From assembly GCF_050268245.1 (NCBI RefSeq), contig NZ_JBNNGK010000001.1:1-64000 (forward strand): DNA of 64,000 nucleotides. The letters are read 5' to 3'. Below, piece by piece: positions 26,138 to 34,767 of the stretch; position 1 is the first letter of the stretch; each line of letters starts with the position of its first letter. The translations under genes were made by a program, and so were the position numbers. A model generated the notes under the pieces. The model did no database searches, was not told the origin of the DNA, and saw only the letters and a list, made by a program, of their open reading frames with translations. Origin of the DNA: JBNNGK01 sp050268245 (GTDB lineage Bacteria; Pseudomonadota; Gammaproteobacteria; Enterobacterales; Enterobacteriaceae).

Positions 26138-26892
26138 TCCCCGCTAACCTCAGCTTTGGTTAACCATGTGTTTACCACCTCCTGCGCGGCATAAGCGGTT
26201 AAATCCACCTGTAACGGTGTCACCGCAACATATCCCTGCTCCACCGCGGCAAAATCGGTGTCAGGTCCAGCGTCACATTGAGCGCCAGGTGGGCCAATCC
26301 AATAGAGATTATGGCCACGCGGATCCTGCTGACAGAAGACTTTATCTGCCGGATGCCGGCTACCACAGCGCGTCACGCGGATACCTTTAATGTGATCGAG
26401 TGGCAAATCAGGCACATTGATGTTAAGAATTTTACCGGTGCGCAAGGGTTCGCGCTGTAATGCGCGCAGTAAACGGCAGGTGACCGCTGCCGCGGTCGCG
26501 TAATGTTGATGGCCGTTGAGCGATACCGCCAACGCAGGAAGCCCCAAATGCCGCCCTTCCATCGCTGCAGCAACCGTCCCCGAATAAATCACATCGTCGC
26601 CTAGGTTTGGCCCGGCGTTAATCCCGGAAACCACAATATCCGGGGCAGGAAGCATCAGCGAGTTGACCCCGAGATAAACACAATCGGTCGGCGTGCCATG
26701 TTGAACGGCAATATCCCCGTTCGCTGACGTTATGGTTCGCAATGGCGCATCCAACGTTAACGCATTAGAGGAACCGCTACGGTTACGATCGGGAGCCACC
26801 ACCATGACATCAGCAAATTCACGCAGCGCCGCGGCCAACACCTGAATGCCCGGCGCCGTTACGCCGTCATCGTTACTCAGTAATATCCGCAT
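26131..26892 (-). CDS. surE: 5'/3'-nucleotidase SurE
   Basis: Metal-dependent survival protein that dephosphorylates nucleoside monophosphates and short polyphosphate. The 253-residue product starts MRILLSNDDGVTAPGIQVLA; the NDD motif with further conserved residues (VVAPDRNRSGSSNALTL, VVSGINAGPNLGDDVIYSGT) forms the metal site. The ATG at 26892 matches E. coli SurE; upstream codons in the frame overlap truD and are not part of it. It overlaps truD by about 20 bases and pcm by seven. Confidence 0.97.
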   Translation of the reverse strand: MRILLSNDDGVTAPGIQVLAAALREFADVMVVAPDRNRSGSSNALTLDAPLRTITSANGDIAVQHGTPTDCVYLGVNSLMLPAPDIVVSGINAGPNLGDDVIYSGTVAAAMEGRHLGLPALAVSLNGHQHYATAAAVTCRLLRALQREPLRTGKILNINVPDLPLDHIKGIRVTRCGSRHPADKVFCQQDPRGHNLYWIGPPGAQCDAGPDTDFAAVEQGYVAVTPLQVDLTAYAAQEVVNTWLTKAEVSGEW

Positions 26893-27919
26893 CATTACTA
26901 TCCTGCCGCATAATTTCGCGAACCACGCTGGTGGCGAAACTGCCAGCGGGCAGCCAGAAGCGCAGTTCAACGGTGACATCATCCCACCAGTTCCACTGCA
27001 TGTTCTGCGGTTGCAATAACAGAGCCCGGCGAGCTGGTTCAACACGCTCACGCTTTAAAAGCGTAAGCAATTCCGGCTGTTCCGCCAAGCACTGCTGCTC
27101 AAACGCTAGCGCAGCGGCGGCCGTACCAAGGGAACTCTCCCCTGGTAGCGGAGCAGTGATGTGTAATTCACCGGCGTCGAGGCGCTGCTGTAAGCTTTCC
27201 AGCTCATCGGCTTGCGCCACGAACCAACTGCCCCGCCCATGGAGCTGTAGCGCGTCCCCCTCCAGCACGGTACGTTGCTGTTGGTTCGCCAAACGCGTTG
27301 AAGCCACCCAGTTGAATAGCGCACTGCGGCTGGCGGAAAGGTAAAAACTGCGCTTATTACGTTCTTTAACGCGGATTTCATCCTTCGCCCAACGACGCGC
27401 CATGATCAGGTTATTACCACCACGGCCAAAACGCTGACTGCCGAAATAATTGGGTACGCCAGCGGAGGCAATCGCCTGCAGGCGTTGTTCAACGTCATCG
27501 CGATCGCTGATTTGCCGCAGCACCAAGGTAAAGGCGTTACCTTTGAGCGTGCCAATACGCATTTTGCGGCGATGGCGTACCGCTGCCAACACTTCACAAC
27601 CTTCCAGATCAAAAAGAGAAAGATCGGGATCGTCTTTGCCCGGTAGGTGCAGGCAAAACCATTGCTCCGTGACCGCATGACGATCTTTTAATCCGGCATA
27701 GCTGACTGAGCGACCATGAATACCGGCAAAGCGCGCCAAATAATCGGCAACAAATTGCGTATTACAGCCATTTTTACGGATATTCACCAGCAGGTGCTCG
27801 CCCTCACCATCTGGCTCAAAGCCCAAATCTTCCACCACCACGAAATCTTCCGGGTTGGCTTTTAACACCCCGGTGGCATGAGGTTGACCATGTAACCAGG
27901 TCAAGTTTGCCATATCCAT
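26873..27919 (-). CDS. truD: tRNA pseudouridine(13) synthase TruD
   Basis: Makes pseudouridine 13 in tRNA-Glu. The 348-residue protein has the catalytic aspartate at about residue 79 in SYAGLKDRHAVTEQWF, then GNAFTLVLRQISDRDDVEQR, NYFGSQRFGRGGNNL (TRUD insertion domain) and a C-terminal LPAGSFATSVVREIM. It sits in the ftsB-ispD-ispF-truD-surE series with short gaps or overlaps, indicating one transcript. Confidence 0.96.
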   Translation of the reverse strand: MDMANLTWLHGQPHATGVLKANPEDFVVVEDLGFEPDGEGEHLLVNIRKNGCNTQFVADYLARFAGIHGRSVSYAGLKDRHAVTEQWFCLHLPGKDDPDLSLFDLEGCEVLAAVRHRRKMRIGTLKGNAFTLVLRQISDRDDVEQRLQAIASAGVPNYFGSQRFGRGGNNLIMARRWAKDEIRVKERNKRSFYLSASRSALFNWVASTRLANQQQRTVLEGDALQLHGRGSWFVAQADELESLQQRLDAGELHITAPLPGESSLGTAAAALAFEQQCLAEQPELLTLLKRERVEPARRALLLQPQNMQWNWWDDVTVELRFWLPAGSFATSVVREIMRQDSNDADITE

Positions 27920-27923
27920 CGCG

Positions 27924-28397
27924 TTACTCCTTGATTAACAAGGCAACGGCTTCACACGCGATGCCTTCGCCACGCCCGGTGAATCCCAGTTTTTCAGTGG
28001 TGGTCGCTTTAACATTTACATCATCCATGTGACATTGCAGATCTTCCGCCAGGAAGATACGCATCTGCGGGATGTGTGGTGCCATTTTGGGAGCCTGAGC
28101 AATAATGGTGACATCCAGATTCCCCAGACGATAGCCCTTTGCACGGATGCGTTTCCAGGCTTCGCGCAGCAGTTCGCGGCTATCCGCGCCCTTGAACGCC
28201 GGATCGGTATCCGGGAACAATTTACCAATGTCGCCCAACGCCGCCGCGCCTAGCAGTGCATCTGTAACGGCATGCAGCGCGACATCGCCATCAGAGTGAG
28301 CAAGAAAGCCCTGCTCAAAAGGAATGCGAACGCCACCGATCACCAGCGGGCCTTCGCCGCCAAACTTGTGTACATCAAAACCGTGACCGATACGCAT
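27924..28397 (-). CDS. ispF: 2-C-methyl-D-erythritol 2,4-cyclodiphosphate synthase
   Basis: Fifth step of the MEP isoprenoid pathway: converts CDP-ME-2-phosphate to MEcPP with release of CMP. The 157-residue product starts MRIGHGFDVHKFGGEGPLVI with the zinc ligands Asp and His in GFDVH, followed by LAHSDGDVALHAVTDALLGA and TTTEKLGFTGRGEGIACEAV. ATG at 28397 is chosen over the adjacent GTG. It lies 14 bases after ispD and 4 before truD. Confidence 0.97.
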   Translation of the reverse strand: MRIGHGFDVHKFGGEGPLVIGGVRIPFEQGFLAHSDGDVALHAVTDALLGAAALGDIGKLFPDTDPAFKGADSRELLREAWKRIRAKGYRLGNLDVTIIAQAPKMAPHIPQMRIFLAEDLQCHMDDVNVKATTTEKLGFTGRGEGIACEAVALLIKE

Positions 28398-28411
28398 CAC
28401 ATAGGCTCCTG

Positions 28412-29116
28412 TTAATCCAACTGAGTTAAATAGAATGCGGCAAGCCGAAGATCTTCCGGCCGTGTCACTTTAATATTGTCCGCACGCCCGGCGACCAACA
28501 AGGGATGATAGCCACAGTGCTCGAGCGCCGACGCCTCATCGGTGACATTTGTCCCCTCATCGAGCGCACGTTGTAAGCAGTGTTTAAGCAGGGCTAACGG
28601 GAACAGCTGCGGTGTCAGCGCATGCCATAAATCCTGACGATCCACGGTATGCGAAACCGCGTTGCCGCCCGTTTCGGCGCGCTTCATGGTATCGCGTACT
28701 GGCGCGGCCAGAATGCCCCCCACCTTACTGTGGGAAGTGATCGCCAACAAACGCGCAAGATCATCGGCGTGCAGGCACGGACGGGCGGCATCATGCACCA
28801 GCACCCATTGCGCATCACCCGCCAGTTGTAAACCGGCCATCACCGAATCAGCACGCTGCTTGCCCCCTACGGTCACTCGCACGCGGGGATCGGCGGCGAT
28901 CGGCAAGGTGGCAAAGTGCACATCCTCTGAGCCGATTACCACAATCACCTGCTGAATCCGTGGATCACGCAGCAAAGCGTGGATCGCATGTTCAAGAATA
29001 GTTTGGTTATTAATCGTGAGGTATTGCTTTGGGCAATCCGTTTGCATACGGCTACCGATACCGGCAGCAGGCAAAACGGCAACCACCTGTGAAAAGGAAT
29101 CTGCGGAGTGATTCAT
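28412..29116 (-). CDS. ispD: 2-C-methyl-D-erythritol 4-phosphate cytidylyltransferase
   Basis: Third step of the MEP pathway: joins CTP and MEP to CDP-ME. The 234-residue protein has the nucleotide-binding N-terminus VAVLPAAGIGSRMQTDCPKQ, WVLVHDAARPCLHADDLARL and the C-terminal NVTDEASALEHCG and GRADNIKVTRPEDL signatures. It follows ftsB by three bases and precedes ispF, the usual enteric arrangement. Confidence 0.98.
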   Translation of the reverse strand: MNHSADSFSQVVAVLPAAGIGSRMQTDCPKQYLTINNQTILEHAIHALLRDPRIQQVIVVIGSEDVHFATLPIAADPRVRVTVGGKQRADSVMAGLQLAGDAQWVLVHDAARPCLHADDLARLLAITSHSKVGGILAAPVRDTMKRAETGGNAVSHTVDRQDLWHALTPQLFPLALLKHCLQRALDEGTNVTDEASALEHCGYHPLLVAGRADNIKVTRPEDLRLAAFYLTQLD

Positions 29117-29119
29117 GCT

Positions 29120-29437
29120 TTATTTTACGTTGTTTTGCGAAGAGGCTGTCGCGCCGCGTCTAGATTGGTCAGGAACCAGACGATAGAAAGTCTCACCCGG
29201 TTTAATCATACCGAGTTCATTACGCGCGCGTTCTTCAATCGCTTCCTGACCACCGTTCAAATCATCGATTTCAGCGAACAGCTGATCGTTACGCGCTTTC
29301 AACTTGGCATTGTTGCCCTTCTGGGCCGCAACGTCATTATTGACTCGCACATAATCGTGAACACCATTCTTACCCAGCCACAGCGAATACTGTAACCAGC
29401 CGAGCAATACCAGCAATAGTAGCGTAAGTTTTCCCAT
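29120..29437 (-). CDS. ftsB: cell division protein FtsB
   Basis: Bitopic inner-membrane protein that forms the FtsQ-FtsB-FtsL complex at the septum. The 105-residue product starts MGKLTLLLLVLLGWLQYSLW, a single N-terminal membrane segment, followed by a periplasmic coiled coil (VNNDVAAQKGNNAKLKARND, LFAEIDDLNGGQEAIEERAR) and the LGMIKPGETFYRLV motif. The longer frame to 29491 lacks conservation, so the ATG at 29437 is used. First gene of the ispD-ispF series. Confidence 0.97.
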   Translation of the reverse strand: MGKLTLLLLVLLGWLQYSLWLGKNGVHDYVRVNNDVAAQKGNNAKLKARNDQLFAEIDDLNGGQEAIEERARNELGMIKPGETFYRLVPDQSRRGATASSQNNVK

Positions 29438-29823
29438 CCCCGCCCCCTGAAAAACCGACCAATCATCCCACAACTTTTCGCCAGACTCCACACTGAGAAT
29501 GGCTTTTCAGCGCCAGTTTGAGAATACAGATGAGAATTTACTGAGTTTATAATCTAAAAATCCGCTCAACGCGGCAAAAAACAGCGCCATTCCGCTTAAA
29601 ACACGCCAAACGACAGCCCCCGTCCCCCTGCAGTAGCTGGACCTCGCGCAAGTACCTTAACACACGGCCATATGCGAAAGTGCCAGCCACCTACGCCAAG
29701 AGTGCATATTTAACCTCAATAGCATCATCTAACAGTTGTTTTTCTTCGTCTAAAAAAGTATTTTTATGCAATTAATATGAATAAATAAGCAAAACACAGA
29801 CTATCTAACTTACGGGGATTATT
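29438..29823. other. intergenic region between ftsB and an ABC transporter operon
   Basis: 386 bases between divergent transcripts, AT-rich in the half next to the transporter. A ribosome site (ACGGGGATTATT) precedes the binding-protein start. No repeat, terminator or firm operator was recognised. Confidence 0.5.
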
Positions 29824-30594
29824 ATGTTAAAACGTTTCGTTCTAATTAGCTGCTGTCTGCTTGCCAGCGTATCTGCCCAGTCATTTGCCGCAGAAACCAC
29901 CTATGTCGTTGGATCAGGCGGCACCTACCGTCCGTTTGAATTCGAAAACAGCAGCAAGCAGTTAGAAGGCTTTGATATTGACATTATTAAAGCCATCGCC
30001 AGCGCCGAGGGCTTCCAAATCAAGCTGGTCAACACACCGTGGGAAGGGATCTTCGCAACGCTTAACTCCGGTGACCGCGACATCATCATCTCTGGCATCA
30101 CCATTACCGACAAGCGTAAACAGATGGTCGATTTTTCCGCGCCATACTTCCCGGCAGAACAGGCGATCGTAGTGCCTAAAGACTCCACGGTCGATTCCAT
30201 CGCGGCGTTGAAATCCCTAAACGTTGGCGTCGTGAACTCCAGCACCGGCGACATCGTGGTTTCTGACGTACTCGGCAAAAACAGCACCGCCATCAAACGA
30301 TTCGACAATACACCACTGATGTTACAAGAGCTATTTGAAGATGGTATCAGCGCCGCCGTCGGCGACGTGGGGGTTGCCAAGTTCTACATCAAAACGCACC
30401 CGGAAAAAGCGTTCAAACTGATCACCGATGCCAAATTTGAACGCCAGTATTTCGGCATTGCCGTCGCCAAAGGCAATGAGGAACTGCGTGACAAAATCAA
30501 TGCAGGTTTGCAGAAAATTATCGCGGACGGCACTTACGCCAATATCTACCAAACCTGGTTCGACAGTCAGGTCCCAACGTTGCCAAGCGAGTAA
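29824..30594 (+). CDS. amino-acid ABC transporter, periplasmic binding protein
   Basis: 256-residue family 3 solute-binding protein. A signal peptide (MLKRFVLISCCLLASVSAQS, cleavage likely after SFA or FAA) precedes a mature domain with GTYRPFEFENSSKQLEGFDI, AIASAEGFQIKLVNTPWEGI and DIIISGITITDKRKQMVDFS, the usual pattern for polar amino-acid binding proteins such as GlnH, HisJ and ArtJ. The ligand cannot be told from sequence alone. It is followed after 170 bases by the permease and ATPase genes. Confidence 0.88.
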   Translation: MLKRFVLISCCLLASVSAQSFAAETTYVVGSGGTYRPFEFENSSKQLEGFDIDIIKAIASAEGFQIKLVNTPWEGIFATLNSGDRDIIISGITITDKRKQMVDFSAPYFPAEQAIVVPKDSTVDSIAALKSLNVGVVNSSTGDIVVSDVLGKNSTAIKRFDNTPLMLQELFEDGISAAVGDVGVAKFYIKTHPEKAFKLITDAKFERQYFGIAVAKGNEELRDKINAGLQKIIADGTYANIYQTWFDSQVPTLPSE

Positions 30595-30764
30595 ATCGGC
30601 CAACTACAAAAAATGATAACCCGGCGTCGCGCGCTCACCGATCGCAGGGGCAGGCACTCACCTGCACTCGGCAAAGGATGCGATCACGATCAAAAGGATG
30701 TGGTTGCCCAATCCCATGATAGCTGCACGCCGCAGCCTGAACCTGCTTTTAGAAGGATTCTACC

Positions 30765-31529
30765 TTGAATTTTCGTTGGGAGATTATCCAGGAATACGCG
30801 CCACTGTTTATGGAAGGCGCCTGGATGACCATCAAATGCACCCTTGTCTGTGTGGTTCTCGGCACCACTTGGGGGTTACTGCTCGGCTTAGGCCGTTTAG
30901 CTCAGGCACCGCACGGCATTTGGAAACCTATTTTGCATTATGGTATTCAGTGGCCGGTGCGTATTTATATCAGCGCCTTTCGCGGTACTCCGCTGTTTGT
31001 GCAGATCATGGTGGTGCACTTTGCGTTGGTGCCGCTGTTTATCAACCCGCGCGATGGCCTGCTGGTCACTCACGGCATCATGAGCAGCGAACTCGCCCGC
31101 GCGCTGCGTGCCGATTACGGTGCATTTCTTTCCTGTGTGGTGGCAATCACCCTGAACGCGGGTGCCTATGTCTCAGAAATTTTCCGCGCCGGTATTCAGT
31201 CGATTGATCGCGGGCAGATGGAAGCTTCGCGCTCGTTAGGCATGAGCTATGGGAAAACCATGCGTAAAGTGATTCTGCCGCAGGCATTTCGCCGCATGCT
31301 GCCGCCATTAGGTAACAACGCTATCGCCATCGTGAAAGACTCTTCGCTGGCTTCCGCCATCGGCCTGGCCGATTTGGCCTACGCAGCGCGAACCGTCTCT
31401 GGCGCTTACGCTACCTATTGGGAACCCTATCTGGCGATTTCAGTGGTCTACTGGGTCATCACCTTCTTGCTTTCGCTGATGGTGCAACACATGGAAAAGA
31501 GGTTAGGTAAAAGTGATTCACGTACATAA
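30765..31529 (+). CDS. amino-acid ABC transporter, permease
   Basis: 254-residue inner-membrane permease of the HisMQ/GlnP family with about five membrane segments. The EAA loop is visible in GQMEASRSLGMSYGKTMRKV followed by ILPQAFRRMLPPLGNNAIAI. The start is TTG at 30765 with AAGGA upstream. Its stop overlaps the ATPase gene by 17 bases, so the two are translationally coupled. A single permease gene suggests a homodimeric channel. Confidence 0.9.
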   Translation: MNFRWEIIQEYAPLFMEGAWMTIKCTLVCVVLGTTWGLLLGLGRLAQAPHGIWKPILHYGIQWPVRIYISAFRGTPLFVQIMVVHFALVPLFINPRDGLLVTHGIMSSELARALRADYGAFLSCVVAITLNAGAYVSEIFRAGIQSIDRGQMEASRSLGMSYGKTMRKVILPQAFRRMLPPLGNNAIAIVKDSSLASAIGLADLAYAARTVSGAYATYWEPYLAISVVYWVITFLLSLMVQHMEKRLGKSDSRT

Positions 31530-32235
31530 TCTGCAAAAACAATTCGGTGAAACCCATGTGCTGCGCGGTATCTCATGCCAGATTGCGCCCAGCGAAGTGG
31601 TGTGCGTCATCGGTCCATCCGGCTCCGGTAAGAGCACCTTCCTGCGCTGTATCAACGCATTGGAAACGCTGTCCGGCGGGCAGATTGAGGTTAACGGCTT
31701 TGCCATTCACCAACCGAACACCGATCTCAATAAAGTCCGCGCCAGCGTCGGCATGGTGTTCCAGCGTTTTAACCTGTTCCCGCACATGACGGTACTGGAA
31801 AATATCATCATGGCACCGATGGACGTCAAGAAGCTGTCGCGCAGCGATGCCACGCTGCGTGCTGAAGCTTTACTGAACAAGGTGGGTTTACTGGACAAAA
31901 TTGATGCCTATCCCAGCAGCCTGTCTGGTGGCCAGCAACAGCGTGTGGCTATCGCCCGCGCGTTGGCTATGGAGCCGCAAATCATGCTGTTTGATGAACC
32001 AACCTCGGCGCTTGATCCTGAACTAGTGGGGGAAGTGCTCGCGGTGATGAAAGCGTTAGCGAACGAAGGCATGACCATGGTGGTGGTAACGCATGAAATG
32101 GCGTTTGCTCGAGAGGTCGCTGACCGGGTTTTGTTTATCGATCAAGGAATCGTTCAGGAGGAAGGTACGCCAGAGCAGATTTTCAGCCACCCCAACAATC
32201 CGCGTACTCAGGCATTTTTAAGCAAAGTTTTGTAA
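31513..32235 (+). CDS. amino-acid ABC transporter, ATP-binding protein
   Basis: 240-residue ATPase with Walker A (GPSGSGKST), Q-loop, signature SLSGGQQQRVAIARALAMEP, Walker B (IMLFDEPTSALDPE) and H-loop (VVVTHEMAF), typical of the GlnQ/HisP group. The start is GTG at 31513, overlapping the permease. With the two upstream genes it forms a complete importer. Its place between ftsB and ygbE is not that of any E. coli system I know. Confidence 0.92.
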   Translation: MIHVHNLQKQFGETHVLRGISCQIAPSEVVCVIGPSGSGKSTFLRCINALETLSGGQIEVNGFAIHQPNTDLNKVRASVGMVFQRFNLFPHMTVLENIIMAPMDVKKLSRSDATLRAEALLNKVGLLDKIDAYPSSLSGGQQQRVAIARALAMEPQIMLFDEPTSALDPELVGEVLAVMKALANEGMTMVVVTHEMAFAREVADRVLFIDQGIVQEEGTPEQIFSHPNNPRTQAFLSKVL

Positions 32236-32286
32236 CCTTCGGCACGGCTTTGCAATCTCGCCGGGCGCAGCCTTGTGCCCGGTGGG

Positions 32287-32604
32287 TTACCACCCCGTCA
32301 AGCTACTGAACATCAACCAGAACAAAAACCACACCGCGCTCCCCGTCATTAGCAACGTCAACAGCAAACGTCCACGCAGTAACATGCTAAAAACAATGCC
32401 AATCACGACCGAAGCGGGCATCAGAGCCAGAAATAAAGGCCAAGTATACAGCAGAAAAAACAGCGTATTAGCGCCGTAAACCATAAACGGCACCGCAAAC
32501 GCCAGCCAGTAAAAAACAAAACCGCTGGCGCCACCAAGAAAAGAATAAGAGGGATCTTCTTTGTTCGGTGTTGGATCAATCAATATGGGCGAGACATTTT
32601 GCAT
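32287..32604 (-). CDS. ygbE: DUF3561 inner-membrane protein YgbE
   Basis: 105-residue protein with three hydrophobic segments (SGFVFYWLAFAVPFMVYGAN, TLFFLLYTWPLFLALMPAS, LTLLMTGSAVWFLFWLMFSS). It matches E. coli YgbE, notably YGANTLFFLLYTWPLFLALM. Function unknown. As in E. coli it lies just downstream of cysC. Confidence 0.88.
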   Translation of the reverse strand: MQNVSPILIDPTPNKEDPSYSFLGGASGFVFYWLAFAVPFMVYGANTLFFLLYTWPLFLALMPASVVIGIVFSMLLRGRLLLTLLMTGSAVWFLFWLMFSSLTGW

Positions 32605-32697
32605 AGCAATCCCTGGTTATTCATATCTTTCAGTGCGCTTGAGCGCACCTTAGAGTAAAAAGCGCATGGCGTTTTATCGCCACACGCTTTTTCGAAT

Positions 32698-33327
32698 TCA
32701 GGATTTGATCATAGCCTGATCACGCAGCACGTCTAACATTTGCGCAACCAAATTTGTTACCAATTGTTCGCCATTTAGCTGAATATCTGGGGCAGTTGGC
32801 GCTTCATAGACGGCATCAATGCCGGTGAAATTCCGCAGCTCTCCGGCGCGGGCTTTCTTATACAATCCCTTAGGATCGCGCGCTTCACAAATTGCCAATG
32901 GCGTATCGACAAAGACCTCAATAAATTGATCGGGGCCGAGCATGTCACGCACCATTTGGCGTTCGGCACGGTGCGGTGAAATAAACGCGGTTAACACCAC
33001 CAACCCGGCATCAACCATGAGCTTCGCCACCTCACCGACGCGGCGAATATTCTCGCGCCGGTCGTCATCGGAAAACCCCAAATCGCGGCATAGCCCGTGA
33101 CGCACGTTATCCCCATCGAGCAGATAAGTACTGACCCCTTGCGCATGCAACGCCTGTTCCAACGCGCCAGCAACGGTCGATTTCCCCGACCCCGAAAGCC
33201 CGGTAAACCACAATACCGCCCCACGGTGGCCGTTACGTGCCTCCCGATCCGCACACGTCACCGCATGCGGATGCCATACTACGTTTTCATCATCCGGCCC
33301 GGTCAGCCGCTGCTCCACATCGGCCAC
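32698..33327 (-). CDS. cysC: adenylyl-sulfate (APS) kinase
   Basis: Phosphorylates APS to PAPS in sulfate assimilation. The product of about 209 residues has the P-loop GLSGSGKST, LLDGDNVRHGLCRDLGFSDD with the phosphoryl-acceptor serine region, FISPHRAERQMVRDM and DPKGLYKKARAGELRNFTGI. No ATG precedes DDENVVWHP. The GTG at 33327 is one base past the cysN stop and has GGGGG eight bases upstream, so it is chosen; the start remains uncertain. Last gene of the cysG-cysD-cysN-cysC operon. Confidence 0.93.
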   Translation of the reverse strand: MADVEQRLTGPDDENVVWHPHAVTCADREARNGHRGAVLWFTGLSGSGKSTVAGALEQALHAQGVSTYLLDGDNVRHGLCRDLGFSDDDRRENIRRVGEVAKLMVDAGLVVLTAFISPHRAERQMVRDMLGPDQFIEVFVDTPLAICEARDPKGLYKKARAGELRNFTGIDAVYEAPTAPDIQLNGEQLVTNLVAQMLDVLRDQAMIKS

Positions 33328-33328
33328 G

Positions 33329-34756
33329 CTATTGGCCCCCAAGCAGGTCACGCGCACCCCAATGCGGGAAATGCTTACGCACTAAGGCATTCAGCTCCAG
33401 TTCAAACGCACTGAACTCACTGACCGACGCCGGCGCAGCCTGTAACCCTTCACGGATCAAACCCGCACCTACGGTGACATTGCTCAGGCGATCGATAAAG
33501 ATCAGCCCACCCGTATCATGATTACGTTGATAACTGTCCAACACCAGCGGTTCATCAAAGGTCAACTCCACCAGCCCGATACCGTTCAGCGGCAAGGTAT
33601 CCGCCTGATATTGGGTCAGTGAATTAATCTCCACCTGATGACGAATATTCTCAACGCGCGCGCGGGTTTTCTTACCGGCGACTTTGATGTCATAACTCTG
33701 GCCCGGCAGCAACGATTGCTCCGCCATCCATACCACGTCAACACGGGCGCTTTGAACTGCCTGCAACGTTTCCCCTGCATCGACCAGCAAGTCACCACGG
33801 CTGATATCGACTTCGTCTTTCAGCACCAAGGTTATCGCCTCGCCCGGCGCGGCTTCTTGCAGGTCGCCATCAAAGGTGACAATACGCGCCACGCTGGTTT
33901 CGACACCGGAAGGCAATACTTTGACCCGTTGCCCAACGCGAACAATGCCAGCTGACAAGGTGCCCGCATAACCCCGGAAATCGAGGTTCGGACGGTTAAC
34001 GTACTGCACCGGGAAGCGTAACGGTTGTGTTTCCCGCTCGCTGATCACATCAACGCTTTCCAAGACTTCCAGCAGCGTCGGGCCGCTGTACCACGGCATC
34101 TTGGTACTTTGTGTGGCAACGTTGTCGCCGTCCAGCGCCGACAGCGGCACAAATTTAATATCCAGATCGTTCGGCAACTGCTCTGCGAACGTCAGGTAAT
34201 CCTGCTTGAATTGCTCAAATACCGCTTCACTGTAATCCACCAGATCCATTTTGTTCACCGCCACCACCAAGTGACGAATGCCCAACAAGGTGGCGATAAA
34301 GCTGTGGCGACGGGTTTGATCCAACACGCCTTTGCGCGCATCGATCAGCAAGATCGCCAAATCACAGGTTGACGCACCGGTCGCCATGTTACGGGTGTAC
34401 TGCTCATGCCCCGGCGTATCGGCGATGATAAATTTACGCTTTTCGGTAGAAAAATAGCGGTATGCGACATCAATGGTGATGCCCTGCTCGCGTTCCGCTT
34501 GCAACCCGTCCACCAACAGCGCCAGATCCAGCTTTTCGCCTTGCGTGCCGAGACGCTTGCTGTCCGTATGCAACGTGGACAACTGATCTTCGTAGATCTG
34601 ACGGGTATCATGCAGTAAGCGACCAATCAGCGTACTTTTGCCATCATCGACGCTGCCACAGGTGAGAAAGCGTAATAGGCTCTTGTGCTGTTGCGCATGC
34701 AGATAGGCTTCCACCCCGCCCTGTTCAGCAATTTGTTGTGCAATGACGTTATTCAT
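33329..34756 (-). CDS. cysN: sulfate adenylyltransferase subunit 1 (GTPase)
   Basis: GTPase subunit of ATP sulfurylase, which couples GTP hydrolysis to APS synthesis. The 475-residue EF-Tu-like protein has GSVDDGKSTLIGRLLHDTRQ (P-loop), DTPGHEQYTRNMATGAS, VNKMDL and the C-terminal beta-barrel domains. It is only the GTPase, not fused to a CysC domain. It follows cysD by 11 bases. Confidence 0.97.
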   Translation of the reverse strand: MNNVIAQQIAEQGGVEAYLHAQQHKSLLRFLTCGSVDDGKSTLIGRLLHDTRQIYEDQLSTLHTDSKRLGTQGEKLDLALLVDGLQAEREQGITIDVAYRYFSTEKRKFIIADTPGHEQYTRNMATGASTCDLAILLIDARKGVLDQTRRHSFIATLLGIRHLVVAVNKMDLVDYSEAVFEQFKQDYLTFAEQLPNDLDIKFVPLSALDGDNVATQSTKMPWYSGPTLLEVLESVDVISERETQPLRFPVQYVNRPNLDFRGYAGTLSAGIVRVGQRVKVLPSGVETSVARIVTFDGDLQEAAPGEAITLVLKDEVDISRGDLLVDAGETLQAVQSARVDVVWMAEQSLLPGQSYDIKVAGKKTRARVENIRHQVEINSLTQYQADTLPLNGIGLVELTFDEPLVLDSYQRNHDTGGLIFIDRLSNVTVGAGLIREGLQAAPASVSEFSAFELELNALVRKHFPHWGARDLLGGQ

Positions 34757-34767
34757 CCGGCGGCTCC

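Noticed and set aside
32260..32284. Hairpin after the ABC ATPase gene
   Set aside because: Only six pairs (CCGGGC/GCCCGG) and no T-run, so it was not listed as a terminator.
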